Positions 10,573 through 18,350 of a stretch of 32,699 bases of DNA are shown in pieces; position 1 is the first letter of the stretch, and each line of letters starts with the position of its first letter. The notes under the pieces are model-generated. The model saw only the letters and a program-made list of their open reading frames with translations. It made no database searches and had not been told where the DNA came from. The DNA is taken from contig JADLGX010000366.1 of the NCBI GenBank assembly GCA_020849095.1, positions 1 to 32,699 on the forward strand, written 5' to 3'. This DNA comes from Candidatus Eiseniibacteriota bacterium. GTDB taxonomy: Bacteria > Eisenbacteria > RBG-16-71-46. Position numbers and translations under genes: made by a program.

Positions 10573-10936
10573 ACCCGCACGCAAGAAAGCCGCGCGGCGC
10601 GCACCGGAGGCGGCCAAGGCCTCGTCCCCGGCCACGTCGGCGAACCATTCGCTCGATCGCGTCATTCACGAACGCGTGCGGCTGGCCATCGTCAGCGCGC
10701 TCGCGGTGACGCCGGCGATGTCGTTCAACGACCTCAAGAAGCTGCTGCGCATCACCGACGGCAACCTGAGCGTGCATGCCCGGCGGCTCGAGGAGGCCGG
10801 TTACCTGGAGTGCCTCAAGTCGTTCGAGGGGCGGCTGCCGCGCACGGAGTACCGGCTGACGCCGGCCGGCAAGCGCGCACTGCAGGGCTATCTCGATCAC
10901 ATGGAAGCGCTGATCCGGGCGACGCGCGCGCGCTGA
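10565..10936 (+). CDS. winged-helix transcriptional regulator (HTH_34/MarR-like)
   Basis: IHERVRLAIVSALAVTPAMSFNDLKKLLRITDGNLSVHARRLEEAGYLECLKSFEGRLPRTEYRLTPAGKRAL is a classic winged-helix. Confidence 0.85.
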   Translation: MAEPARKKAARRAPEAAKASSPATSANHSLDRVIHERVRLAIVSALAVTPAMSFNDLKKLLRITDGNLSVHARRLEEAGYLECLKSFEGRLPRTEYRLTPAGKRALQGYLDHMEALIRATRAR

Positions 10937-11062
10937 CGGCGCGCCTTCGCCCTGAACTCGCACTTTACTTCGCAAAGGGCCCGGCCGATGACAGCCACAT
11001 CCGCTCGTCCGTGGCCTGGCCGCCCTGGCGAACCGTCCCGACACTCTCCGGAGACACCGACC

Positions 11063-11224
11063 ATGAAGCGCACGAAGCGAGTCCGCCGTGACTCCCGCAC
11101 CACGTCCGTTCCCCGCCGTACCGAACTCCGCCGGCTGAACGACTCGTGGCCGCTGGCCGGCCGCGTGGCCGTGGCCGTGCTGGGCGCCGTGGGCCGCCTG
11201 GCCCGCCGGCTCGGCCCGGCGTAA
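11063..11224 (+). CDS. small basic protein, 53 aa, unknown function
   Basis: ATG 11063 with CCGGAG upstream. MKRTKRVRRDSRTTSVPRRTELRRLNDSWPLAGRVAVAVLGAVGRLARRLGPA: basic N-terminus and a hydrophobic patch. Confidence 0.45.
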   Translation: MKRTKRVRRDSRTTSVPRRTELRRLNDSWPLAGRVAVAVLGAVGRLARRLGPA

Positions 11225-11316
11225 CGACCCTGCGCTGAGCCCCGCGCGGCCCGCGCCAGTCCCCCCGGCCGCCGCGCCCGGAGGCGCGCTCTTTCGCCAG
11301 GTCCCGGTCCGCCTCC

Positions 11317-11340
11317 AACCTTTGGACCGTTCCCGCCGTC
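11317..11340 (+). promoter_or_regulatory. ECF-sigma-like promoter AACC-N16-CGTC immediately upstream of the ECF sigma gene
   Basis: CCAACCTTTGGACCGTTCCCGCCGTCCTATCC; AACC 11317-11320, CGTC 11337-11340, ATG at 11353. Confidence 0.4.
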
Positions 11341-11352
11341 CTATCCGGTGCA

Positions 11353-11949
11353 ATGGAAGTCACGGCCACCTGGCAGTTGCGCCCTTTCATCACGGAAACC
11401 AGAGCCCTGTCCCCGATCCTCGAGACCAGTGACGTGGCGGCTGCCGCGCGCGGTGATGCGCGGGCTTTCGCGCGCCTCTACGAGGAGCACAAGGACCGGA
11501 TCTACGGACTCGCGGTCCGCATGGCGGGCTTCGACCGCGCCGCCGAGCTGACGCAGGACGTGTTCGTCCGGGCCTGGCAGAAACTGGGTTCCTTCCGGGG
11601 CGATGCGCAGTTCTCCACCTGGCTCCACCGGCTCGCGGTCAACTGGATCATCAGCCGGCGGGCCGCGTGGTCGACCGAGCGCATGCGGTTCCTCGATTCC
11701 GAGGAGGCGCTCGACGGCCTCACGGCGCGGCCCTCGCAGCGCGACCTGTCCATGGACTTCGAGACGGCGATCGCGCGGCTTCCCGAGGGAGCGCGCATGG
11801 TGTTCCTGCTTCACGATGTCGAAGGCTACCGCCACGAGGAGATCGCCAAGCTGCTGGGGGTCACCTCGGGCACCACCAAAGCGCAGCTGCATCGAGCCCG
11901 GATGATGTTGCGCACGGTCCTTTCACCGACGGAATCCCAGTCATCATGA
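11353..11949 (+). CDS. RNA polymerase sigma-70 factor, ECF subfamily
   Basis: ARLYEEHKDRIYGLAVRMAGFDRAAELTQDVFVRAWQKLGSFRGDAQFSTWLHRLAVNWI (region 2) and LPEGARMVFLLHDVEGYRHEEIAKLLGVTSGTTKAQLHRARMMLR (region 4). Confidence 0.95.
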   Translation: MEVTATWQLRPFITETRALSPILETSDVAAAARGDARAFARLYEEHKDRIYGLAVRMAGFDRAAELTQDVFVRAWQKLGSFRGDAQFSTWLHRLAVNWIISRRAAWSTERMRFLDSEEALDGLTARPSQRDLSMDFETAIARLPEGARMVFLLHDVEGYRHEEIAKLLGVTSGTTKAQLHRARMMLRTVLSPTESQSS

Positions 11950-12626
11950 GCGACCGCTGGACGGACACGCTTTCCGAATACCTCGACGGCGACATGCCGG
12001 CGACCGAGGCGCGCGAACTCGAACGCCATCTCGAGTCGTGCGAGGAATGCCGGCTCACACTCGAACAACTCCGCGGAGTCATGGCGGGCGCGCGTGCGCT
12101 CGTGGACCCGCCGGCGCCGGACGATCTCTGGGCGGGGATCGCGTCACGAATCGGCACGGCGGGATCCACCAGCGCATCGCGCGGCAAGGTGCTCGAGCTT
12201 CCGTTCCACATGCGCAGCGTCGCGCTGCCCTGGGCGATGGCGGCGGGTTTCGCGCTGCTGCTCGTGGGCGCGGCGGGCATGTGGTTCGTGATGCGGGGCC
12301 CCGCGCCCTCGCCGGGCTCGATCGCGCAGCGCGACGCCGACACGCCGGCCAACGGCGGCGTGCAGTTCGCGTCGTTCGACGCGGCGCAGGTCGAGACCGA
12401 GATCGCGCAGCTGCAGTCGGCGCTCGATCACGGCCGCGAGCGCCTCGATCCCAAGACGGTCGAGGTGCTCGAGAAGAACCTCACCATCATCCGGCAGGCC
12501 ACCGCCGACGCGCGGCTCGCGCTCGCGAAGGATCCGGCCAACCGGGAGCTCCAGACCTACTTCGCGGGCACGGTCGGCCGCAAGCTCGACCTCGTGCGCC
12601 GCGCGGCCACGCTCGCGGGAGTCTGA
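11946..12626 (+). CDS. zinc-finger anti-sigma factor, membrane-anchored
   Basis: Overlaps the sigma gene stop. LSEYLDGDMPATEARELERHLESCEECRLTLEQL (ZAS motif H-x3-C-x2-C) and a TM segment AMAAGFALLLVGAAGMWFVM. Confidence 0.9.
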   Translation: MSDRWTDTLSEYLDGDMPATEARELERHLESCEECRLTLEQLRGVMAGARALVDPPAPDDLWAGIASRIGTAGSTSASRGKVLELPFHMRSVALPWAMAAGFALLLVGAAGMWFVMRGPAPSPGSIAQRDADTPANGGVQFASFDAAQVETEIAQLQSALDHGRERLDPKTVEVLEKNLTIIRQATADARLALAKDPANRELQTYFAGTVGRKLDLVRRAATLAGV

Positions 12627-12630
12627 CGCC

Positions 12631-13779
12631 ATGCGCCGCTTCGTCCTGCTTTCGGTATCGCTCACGCTCGCGGTCACGCTGGTGACCTCGGCCGGGGCGC
12701 GCGAGCGCGAGGAACGCCAAGTTCGCGTGTACCGGCTCGCGCCGGCGCCGGCGCCCGCTCCGGCCGCCTTGCCGGTGCCGCCGCAGTCGCGCGAGAGCTA
12801 CGCGCCCACGCCGGATGCGCCGGCGTCCCCGCCCGAGTACTGGGAGTTCACGTTCGGCGCCGGCCCGCGCACGTTCGAGGCCCGGACCGACACGATCATC
12901 ATGGTTCCCAAGGGCACCGCGCTGGCGCTGAGCAACATGGTCGGCGACATCAGCGTGGAGAGCTGGAAGAAGAACGCGGTCCGGCTGCGCGCGCAGCACG
13001 CGCGGCGCGACCGCTTCGTGCTGTCGATCAAGCACGGCGTGCTCACGATCGAGGCGGTCAACCGCCGCGGGATGCCCCCGTTCGTGGACTACGACCTGGT
13101 CGTGCCCGAATGGATGGCGCTGCGCCTGTCCGGCATCGAGACGGACATCCGCATCGACGGCATGGATTCCGCCGTCCAGGCGGAATGCATGCGGGGCGAC
13201 ATCACCGTGACCAACAGCGAGGGCCCGCTCCAGCTCAGCTCGATCGAGGGCTCGGTGATGGTGACCGACGCGCACGACGTGAGCGCCACGTCCATCAACA
13301 ACAACGTGCAGCTCGAGCGCATCGGCGGGCAGATCGAGGTCGAGAGCGTGAACGGCGACATTCGCCTGGGCGAGGTGCGCTCCGGCGACGTGCAGGCCAG
13401 CTCGATGACCGGCTCGGTGGTCTTCTCGGGCGCCTTTCAGCCGCGCGGCCGCTACCGGCTCACTTCGCACACGGGCAACCTTCAGGTGGGGGTTCCCGTA
13501 AACGCACAGGTCGACGTGAGCGTGGCTTCGTACAACGGCGCGTTCCAGAGCTCGTTCCCGCTGCAGGTGGGGCGCCAGCGCAACGGCCGCAGGTTCAACT
13601 TCACGCTCGGCACCGGCGGCTCGCTGCTCGAACTCGAATCGTTCCAGGGGTTGATCCAGCTGATGCGCCCGGGAGCGCTCGAGCCGGCCCAGCCCGCCAA
13701 GGCACCCAAGCCACCCAAGGCGCAGAAGGCGCCTCGGGCGCCACAGACTCCGGCCCGGCCGGAAGGGGAGAACCGATGA
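12631..13779 (+). CDS. DUF4097-type putative adhesin, secreted
   Basis: Signal peptide. Repeated beta-strand units GDISVESW, GDITVTNSEGPLQLSSIEGSVMV, GQIEVESVNGDIRLGEVRSGDVQASSMTGSVVF. C-terminal Pro/Lys/Ala-rich tail. Confidence 0.75.
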   Translation: MRRFVLLSVSLTLAVTLVTSAGAREREERQVRVYRLAPAPAPAPAALPVPPQSRESYAPTPDAPASPPEYWEFTFGAGPRTFEARTDTIIMVPKGTALALSNMVGDISVESWKKNAVRLRAQHARRDRFVLSIKHGVLTIEAVNRRGMPPFVDYDLVVPEWMALRLSGIETDIRIDGMDSAVQAECMRGDITVTNSEGPLQLSSIEGSVMVTDAHDVSATSINNNVQLERIGGQIEVESVNGDIRLGEVRSGDVQASSMTGSVVFSGAFQPRGRYRLTSHTGNLQVGVPVNAQVDVSVASYNGAFQSSFPLQVGRQRNGRRFNFTLGTGGSLLELESFQGLIQLMRPGALEPAQPAKAPKPPKAQKAPRAPQTPARPEGENR

Positions 13780-14594
13780 ACGACCTGATCCGCACCCTGC
13801 GTTCCGCGCGGCTGCTCGTCGCGGCGGGCGCCACGCTGATCGCGCTGAGCAGCGGAACCTCGTCGTGGGCGGGGGAGCACGGCGGCAAGCACGAGAGCTG
13901 GAGCTGGCAGGGCGCCGCGCCGGCCACGGGCAAGCTCGCGATCCACGGGGTCAACGGCCAGATCTCCGCCGAACCCGCCACGGGCAACCGCATCGAGATC
14001 ACCGCCGACAAGCACGGCCGCAAGCAGGATCCCTCCACGGTCGAGATCAAGGTGGTGCAGGACTCCGACGGCATCTCGGTGTGCGCGGTATATCCCGACG
14101 GCGGCAGCCCCTGCACGGGCCGCGGCAACATGCACCGGAACACGCGCAACAACGACGTGCAGGTGGACTTCACGGTGCGCGTTCCCGCCGGGCTCACGTT
14201 CGACGCGAACACGGTCAACGGCGCCGTGCGCGCGATCGGGCTGAACGGCCCGGTGCGGGCGCACACGGTCAACGGCGAGTGCGAGATCGAAACCTCGCAG
14301 AGCGGCGAGGCTTCCACCGTCAACGGTGGCGTGCGCGCCACGATCGGCAAGGTGGGCGCCCGCGAGAAGCTCGACTTCAACACCGTCAACGGCAGCATCA
14401 CGCTGCTCCTGCCCGACGGCATCGACGCACGGCTCGACGGCAGCACGGTGAACGGCTCGATCCAGTCCGACTTCCCGGCCAAGGTGTCGGGCAAGTGGGG
14501 GCCGCGCTCCATGACCGCCACGCTGGGCGAAGGTGGCGCGCGGGTGAACGCCTCGACCGTGAACGGATCCATCCGGGTGCGCCGCTCGCAGTAG
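13776..14594 (+). CDS. DUF4097-type putative adhesin with TVNG repeats
   Basis: ATG overlaps the upstream stop. Signal peptide. NTVNGAV, HTVNGEC, STVNGGV, NTVNGSI, STVNGSI, STVNGSI beta-solenoid-like turns. Confidence 0.8.
   Translation: MNDLIRTLRSARLLVAAGATLIALSSGTSSWAGEHGGKHESWSWQGAAPATGKLAIHGVNGQISAEPATGNRIEITADKHGRKQDPSTVEIKVVQDSDGISVCAVYPDGGSPCTGRGNMHRNTRNNDVQVDFTVRVPAGLTFDANTVNGAVRAIGLNGPVRAHTVNGECEIETSQSGEASTVNGGVRATIGKVGAREKLDFNTVNGSITLLLPDGIDARLDGSTVNGSIQSDFPAKVSGKWGPRSMTATLGEGGARVNASTVNGSIRVRRSQ
14211..14570 (+). repeat. six degenerate AC(C/G)GT(C/G)AACGG units encoding (N/H/S)TVNG
   Basis: Units at 14211, 14265, 14316, 14382, 14445 and 14556; a seventh related GVNG near 13948. 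Confidence 0.8.
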
Positions 14595-14646
14595 CGCCCG
14601 AAGAGTTGCACCTCCTGCCCGGACGCGAACCCCGGGCTGGACACCA

Positions 14647-14698
14647 CCGCGGGCCCGCGTCTACTGGGTGTCGACGCCGGGTCCGCGGCTTTTCTTTT
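14647..14698 (+). terminator. intrinsic terminator at the end of the ECF operon
   Basis: CCGCGGGCCCGCGTC-(loop)-GACGCCGGGTCCGCGG followed by a CTTTTCTTTT tract. Confidence 0.85.
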
Positions 14699-14780
14699 CG
14701 GCGCCGTGACCGCCGGCGCCTCGGGGCCGTGTTAGCATTCGCGCGCCGTGCACGCCGCCGTCCACTCCGGAGCCCTTCGC

Positions 14781-15260
14781 ATGCGTTCCACCCCGACGAA
14801 CCTCGTTCTCGCGCTCGCGCTGGCCCTCGCGGCCGTGGCCGCGTTTCCGGGCGCAGCGGGCCGGGCCTGCGCGCAGGGCGCGTCGCGGTTCACCTGAGTG
14901 CCGGACATGGTCCCGTCGGGACCAGTCGTGGATTCGGAGTTCGCGCTCTTCCACATGCAGCGCGCGCTGTGGGACCCCGTGGACCCCGACCGCCTGGGCT
15001 CTCTGGCGGACACGCTGCAGTACCGCGTGAACGGCGAGGTGTACCGCTTCGCCGACGAGCGCACGCTGCACCGCTTCGTGATGGCCCCGGCCCTGTACTG
15101 CGGGCTGGTGCGCGATCCGGTGAACGGCAGGCGGTTCCATCCCTCCACGCGCACGCCGGCCGCCTACTGGATCGGCGGCCCGTACTTCTTCTCGCACGAC
15201 TCCACCAAGGCCGCGTTCGTGGACGATCCGAAGAAGTACGAAGTGCTGCGCGCGTTTTGA
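14781..15260 (+). CDS. secreted YHS-like domain protein read through an in-frame TGA (14895-14897); candidate selenoprotein, otherwise disrupted gene
   Basis: ATG 14781 gives signal peptide MRSTPTNLVLALALALAAVAAFPGAAGRACAQGASRFT. TGA follows, then in the same frame VPDMVPSGPVVDSEFALFHMQRALWDPVDPDRLG...YRVNGEVYRFADERTLHRFVMAPALYCGLVRDPVNGRRF...PYFFSHDSTKAAFVDDPKKYEVL. Confidence 0.6.
14904..14927 (+). promoter_or_regulatory. bSECIS-like stem-loop just downstream of the TGA
   Basis: GAC-(A)-TGGTCCC-GTC-GGGACCA-GTC: 7-bp perfect upper stem, bulged A, 3 bp lower stem, 3-nt loop starting with G at 14915. 17 nt separate TGA and loop G. Confidence 0.5.
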
Positions 15261-15262
15261 TC

Positions 15263-16483
15263 ATGTCGCCCGGCCGCATCGCCCGCGCGGCGGCCGCCGC
15301 GGTGTTCACCCTGCTGCTGGCCGGGTGTGCCGGCGGGCAGGAGGCGCTGCCCGCGTTCTACCGCACCCGCCCCGTGTTCGAGCAGCCCTTCGCCCACCAG
15401 CGCGTGCCGCGCGGGCTCAAGACGCTGTCGGCCGCCGAGTGCGGCAGCTGCCACGTGCAGATCTACCGCGAGTGGCGCCAGTCGGTGCACGCGCAGGCGT
15501 GGGCCGACCCGCAGTTCCAGGGCGAACTGCACAAGCAGCCCGGCGTCAGCTGGCTGTGCATCAACTGCCACACGCCGCTCGTCAATCAGCTCGACTCGCT
15601 CGTCGTGAGGCTGCAGGACGGCGACGTCGAGCGCCCGGTGAAGGTGCGCAACGCGCGCTACGACGAGTCGCTGCGCGACGAGGCGATCACCTGCGCCAGC
15701 TGCCACGTGCGCGACGGCGCGGTCGAGGGGCCGTTCGGCGACACGCGCGCCCCGCACGCCGTGCGCAAGAGCGCGGCGTTTCGCAGCGCCGAGCTGTGCC
15801 TGCGCTGCCACCAGGCGGTGCAGACCTATCCGGGTAAGTCGTTCACGTGCACGTTCGACACCGGCAACGAGTGGAAGGCGGGCCCGTTCGCGGCGAACGG
15901 CGTGGTCTGCCAGGACTGCCACATGCCGCCGGTCGAGCGTGCGCTGGTCGAGGGCGGGCCGGTGCGCCGCGTGGGCATGCACGGCTGGATCGGCAGCCAC
16001 CTGCGCAAGGGCGGCGAAACGCTGCCGGCGCTGTGGGACTCGCTCGCCGCGCGCCGCCCGCCGGGCATCGAGCTGCGCGCGGACTCCGTGCGGGCCGCCT
16101 CGCCCGGCGCGGCGGTGGAGTGGACGGTGCGCGCGGTCAACGCCAACGCCGGGCACATGCTGCCCACCGGGGACCCCGAGCGCGCGGTGATCGTCACGCT
16201 GGCGGCGCTGTCGGCGGCGGGCGACACGCTCGCGCGCGAGGACGTGCGGCTGGGCCAGCGCTGGGAGTGGTGGCCGGCGCCGCGCAAGCTGGGCGACGAG
16301 CGGCTCGCGCCCGGCGCCGAGCGCGCGATCACGTTGCGCCTTCGCGCGCCCGCGGGCGCGTGGACGCTGGGGGCGCGTGCGGTCAACGAACGCATCAGCG
16401 ACGCGAACGCGGACTTTCACCGGCTTGCCGAAAGCTATCCGCGGCGCACCGAGGTGGCGCGCGTGGCGGTGCGCCCGCGCTGA
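15263..16483 (+). CDS. multiheme (five CxxCH) c-type cytochrome lipoprotein, cytochrome c554-like
   Basis: Lipobox LLLAGCAG. Heme motifs CGSCH, CINCH, CASCH, CLRCH, CQDCH. C-terminal GHMLPTGDPERAVIVTL segment. Confidence 0.9.
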   Translation: MSPGRIARAAAAAVFTLLLAGCAGGQEALPAFYRTRPVFEQPFAHQRVPRGLKTLSAAECGSCHVQIYREWRQSVHAQAWADPQFQGELHKQPGVSWLCINCHTPLVNQLDSLVVRLQDGDVERPVKVRNARYDESLRDEAITCASCHVRDGAVEGPFGDTRAPHAVRKSAAFRSAELCLRCHQAVQTYPGKSFTCTFDTGNEWKAGPFAANGVVCQDCHMPPVERALVEGGPVRRVGMHGWIGSHLRKGGETLPALWDSLAARRPPGIELRADSVRAASPGAAVEWTVRAVNANAGHMLPTGDPERAVIVTLAALSAAGDTLAREDVRLGQRWEWWPAPRKLGDERLAPGAERAITLRLRAPAGAWTLGARAVNERISDANADFHRLAESYPRRTEVARVAVRPR

Positions 16484-16566
16484 GCATTTCGCCGCTGCGG
16501 CCGGGCCGTGCGCCGGACTAGACTGCGCGCGGTGCCTGAAGTGATTCCATCCCACTCGGAGGTTCC

Positions 16567-17085
16567 ATGGCCAGCCGTGAGTACGAGCAGTTCCTCGCCA
16601 CCTGGGCGTTCGAAGCCCAGCGCAACGCGCAGCTGATGCGCGCCCTGCCCACCGCGCAGTACGACTTCCGTCCCGAGAAGGACTGGCGCTCCATTGGTGA
16701 GCTCGCCTGGCACCTTGCCGAGGGCGATGCCTACATGGCCGACGCCGCGGCCAAGGGACAGTTCGACTTCGAGAGCAAGATTCCCGGGCTCGAGCGCCCC
16801 AAGACGATCGCCGAACTCGCGCCGGCCTACGAGCGCGTGCACGCCGACGCGATCGCCAAGGTGCGCGCCCTGAAGCCCGAGGACTTCGACCGCACGCTGA
16901 CCGACTTCGACGGCAAGCAACTGCGCATCGGCGACATGCTCTGGGCCTACCTGCTGCACCACAACATCCACCATCGCGGCGAACTGGTGCTCATGTGCCG
17001 CATGGCGGGCGGCGTGCCGCCGGGGCTCTACGGCCCGAACCGCGAAGAGATGAAGGCCATGATGGAAGCGCGCGCCAACGGTTGA
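16567..17085 (+). CDS. DinB family protein
   Basis: SIGELAWHLAEGDAYMAD... and LLHHNIHHRGELVLMCRMAGGVPPGLYGP; conserved His pattern of DinB. Confidence 0.85.
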   Translation: MASREYEQFLATWAFEAQRNAQLMRALPTAQYDFRPEKDWRSIGELAWHLAEGDAYMADAAAKGQFDFESKIPGLERPKTIAELAPAYERVHADAIAKVRALKPEDFDRTLTDFDGKQLRIGDMLWAYLLHHNIHHRGELVLMCRMAGGVPPGLYGPNREEMKAMMEARANG

Positions 17086-17110
17086 ACGCGGCGCGAGCCA
17101 CAGGCGGAAA

Positions 17111-17153
17111 CGGAAGCGGGCGCCCGGTCTCTCAGGACCGTGCGCCCGTTCCG
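17111..17153. terminator. bidirectional terminator-like hairpin between convergent genes
   Basis: CGGAA-(G)-CGGGCGC-C-CGGTC-TCTCAG-GACCG-T-GCGCCCG-TTCCG; 17 paired bases with one bulge and one mismatch. Confidence 0.7.
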
Positions 17154-17193
17154 TCTCCCACCGGACCCCTCCGGCAGTCGTGTCTCCGGCCCG

Positions 17194-18072
17194 CTACGAG
17201 CCGAAGTATTCCTCGCCCACGGGCGGCGGAGCGCCCACGAGGATCGGAAGGATCCACGTGCGCGAGTCCGCCGGAGCCGCCGGGTCGTAGACGCTGGCGC
17301 GCGAGAACACCGTCACGCCGATGGACTGGAGCCGGGTGCCGCCGTCCAGCTGCAGCGCCACCTGGAAGTGCGCTTCGCCGTCCGACCGTGCGGCGAACGA
17401 GCGGCCGTTGGCGAACACGGTCACGACCGCATCGCGGGCAACGCCGCTCACGAACACGCGCACGCTGTCGCCCGGCGCCGTGACGGCGCAGGTCTGCGGA
17501 TGCACCGCGAGCTCGTCGAGGTCCGACAGCACGCTCAGGTAGCCGCTGCTCACGCGGCTGGTGTTCAGGTCCACGAGCGGCAGCTGGGTGCGGCCGCCGG
17601 TGGAGGCGAGCACCTGCGCGCTCATGGTGGTCACGCGCCAGCGCCGGCCGTCGCGGCGCAGCGTCACCTGGCGGTAGGCGTCGTCCTCGACCTGCTTGGT
17701 GGTGAAGCGGTCACGGCCAAGCAGGTCGCGGCGCTCGATCTCGAGCGAGCCGGCGAGGTGCCGCGTGATGCGGACGGTGGCTTCCTTCGCGAGGCCCGAG
17801 GCGTCGCGCGACTCCCACGCGACCGACACCTGGGGCTCGCTGGTGCGAAGCCGGTGGGTGATGGTCACGTCGCCCAGCGTGGTGACCGCGCCCGAGAGCG
17901 CGACCGGGTCGGCCAGCAGCCCTTCCTGCTCCAGCGTGGCCCGCACACTCGCGAGCGCGGCGTCGTCTCCGGAGTCCGCGGACGCCGGGCGGGCCAGCAT
18001 CGTGGCGGACAGGGAGGGCGCGAGCAGCAGCGCGAAGACGAAGAGTCGGGCGAGGCGCCTCGAAGCGGACAT
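17194..18072 (-). CDS. secreted protein of unknown function
   Basis: Signal peptide [32 protein letters not shown] at ATG 18072. Coherent protein to [23 protein letters not shown]. Confidence 0.7.
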   Translation of the reverse strand: MSASRRLARLFVFALLLAPSLSATMLARPASADSGDDAALASVRATLEQEGLLADPVALSGAVTTLGDVTITHRLRTSEPQVSVAWESRDASGLAKEATVRITRHLAGSLEIERRDLLGRDRFTTKQVEDDAYRQVTLRRDGRRWRVTTMSAQVLASTGGRTQLPLVDLNTSRVSSGYLSVLSDLDELAVHPQTCAVTAPGDSVRVFVSGVARDAVVTVFANGRSFAARSDGEAHFQVALQLDGGTRLQSIGVTVFSRASVYDPAAPADSRTWILPILVGAPPPVGEEYFGS

Positions 18073-18350
18073 GGCAGGTCTCCGGCAGGAACGCTGGTGC
18101 GGGACGACCGCAGGGCGGCGGATCGTCCGGGGACTCCGAGGTGCGGATTCCAGTCGCATCGCATGTGCCACGCGCGTCCCGCGGTCCGCTCACGCCCTTG
18201 CCGCCACTTGAACGCCCGGTCCCGCGGCCGGTTCGCGAGGGCCGCGCATCCTGCCATGCGACGAGTTGCGTTTTGCGCTATACATGCCCGGTCCCGAACG
18301 CCGCACCACCGCGATTTCCGCGCCTTTCGCGCAGCCGTCCCGAGGGCCTG

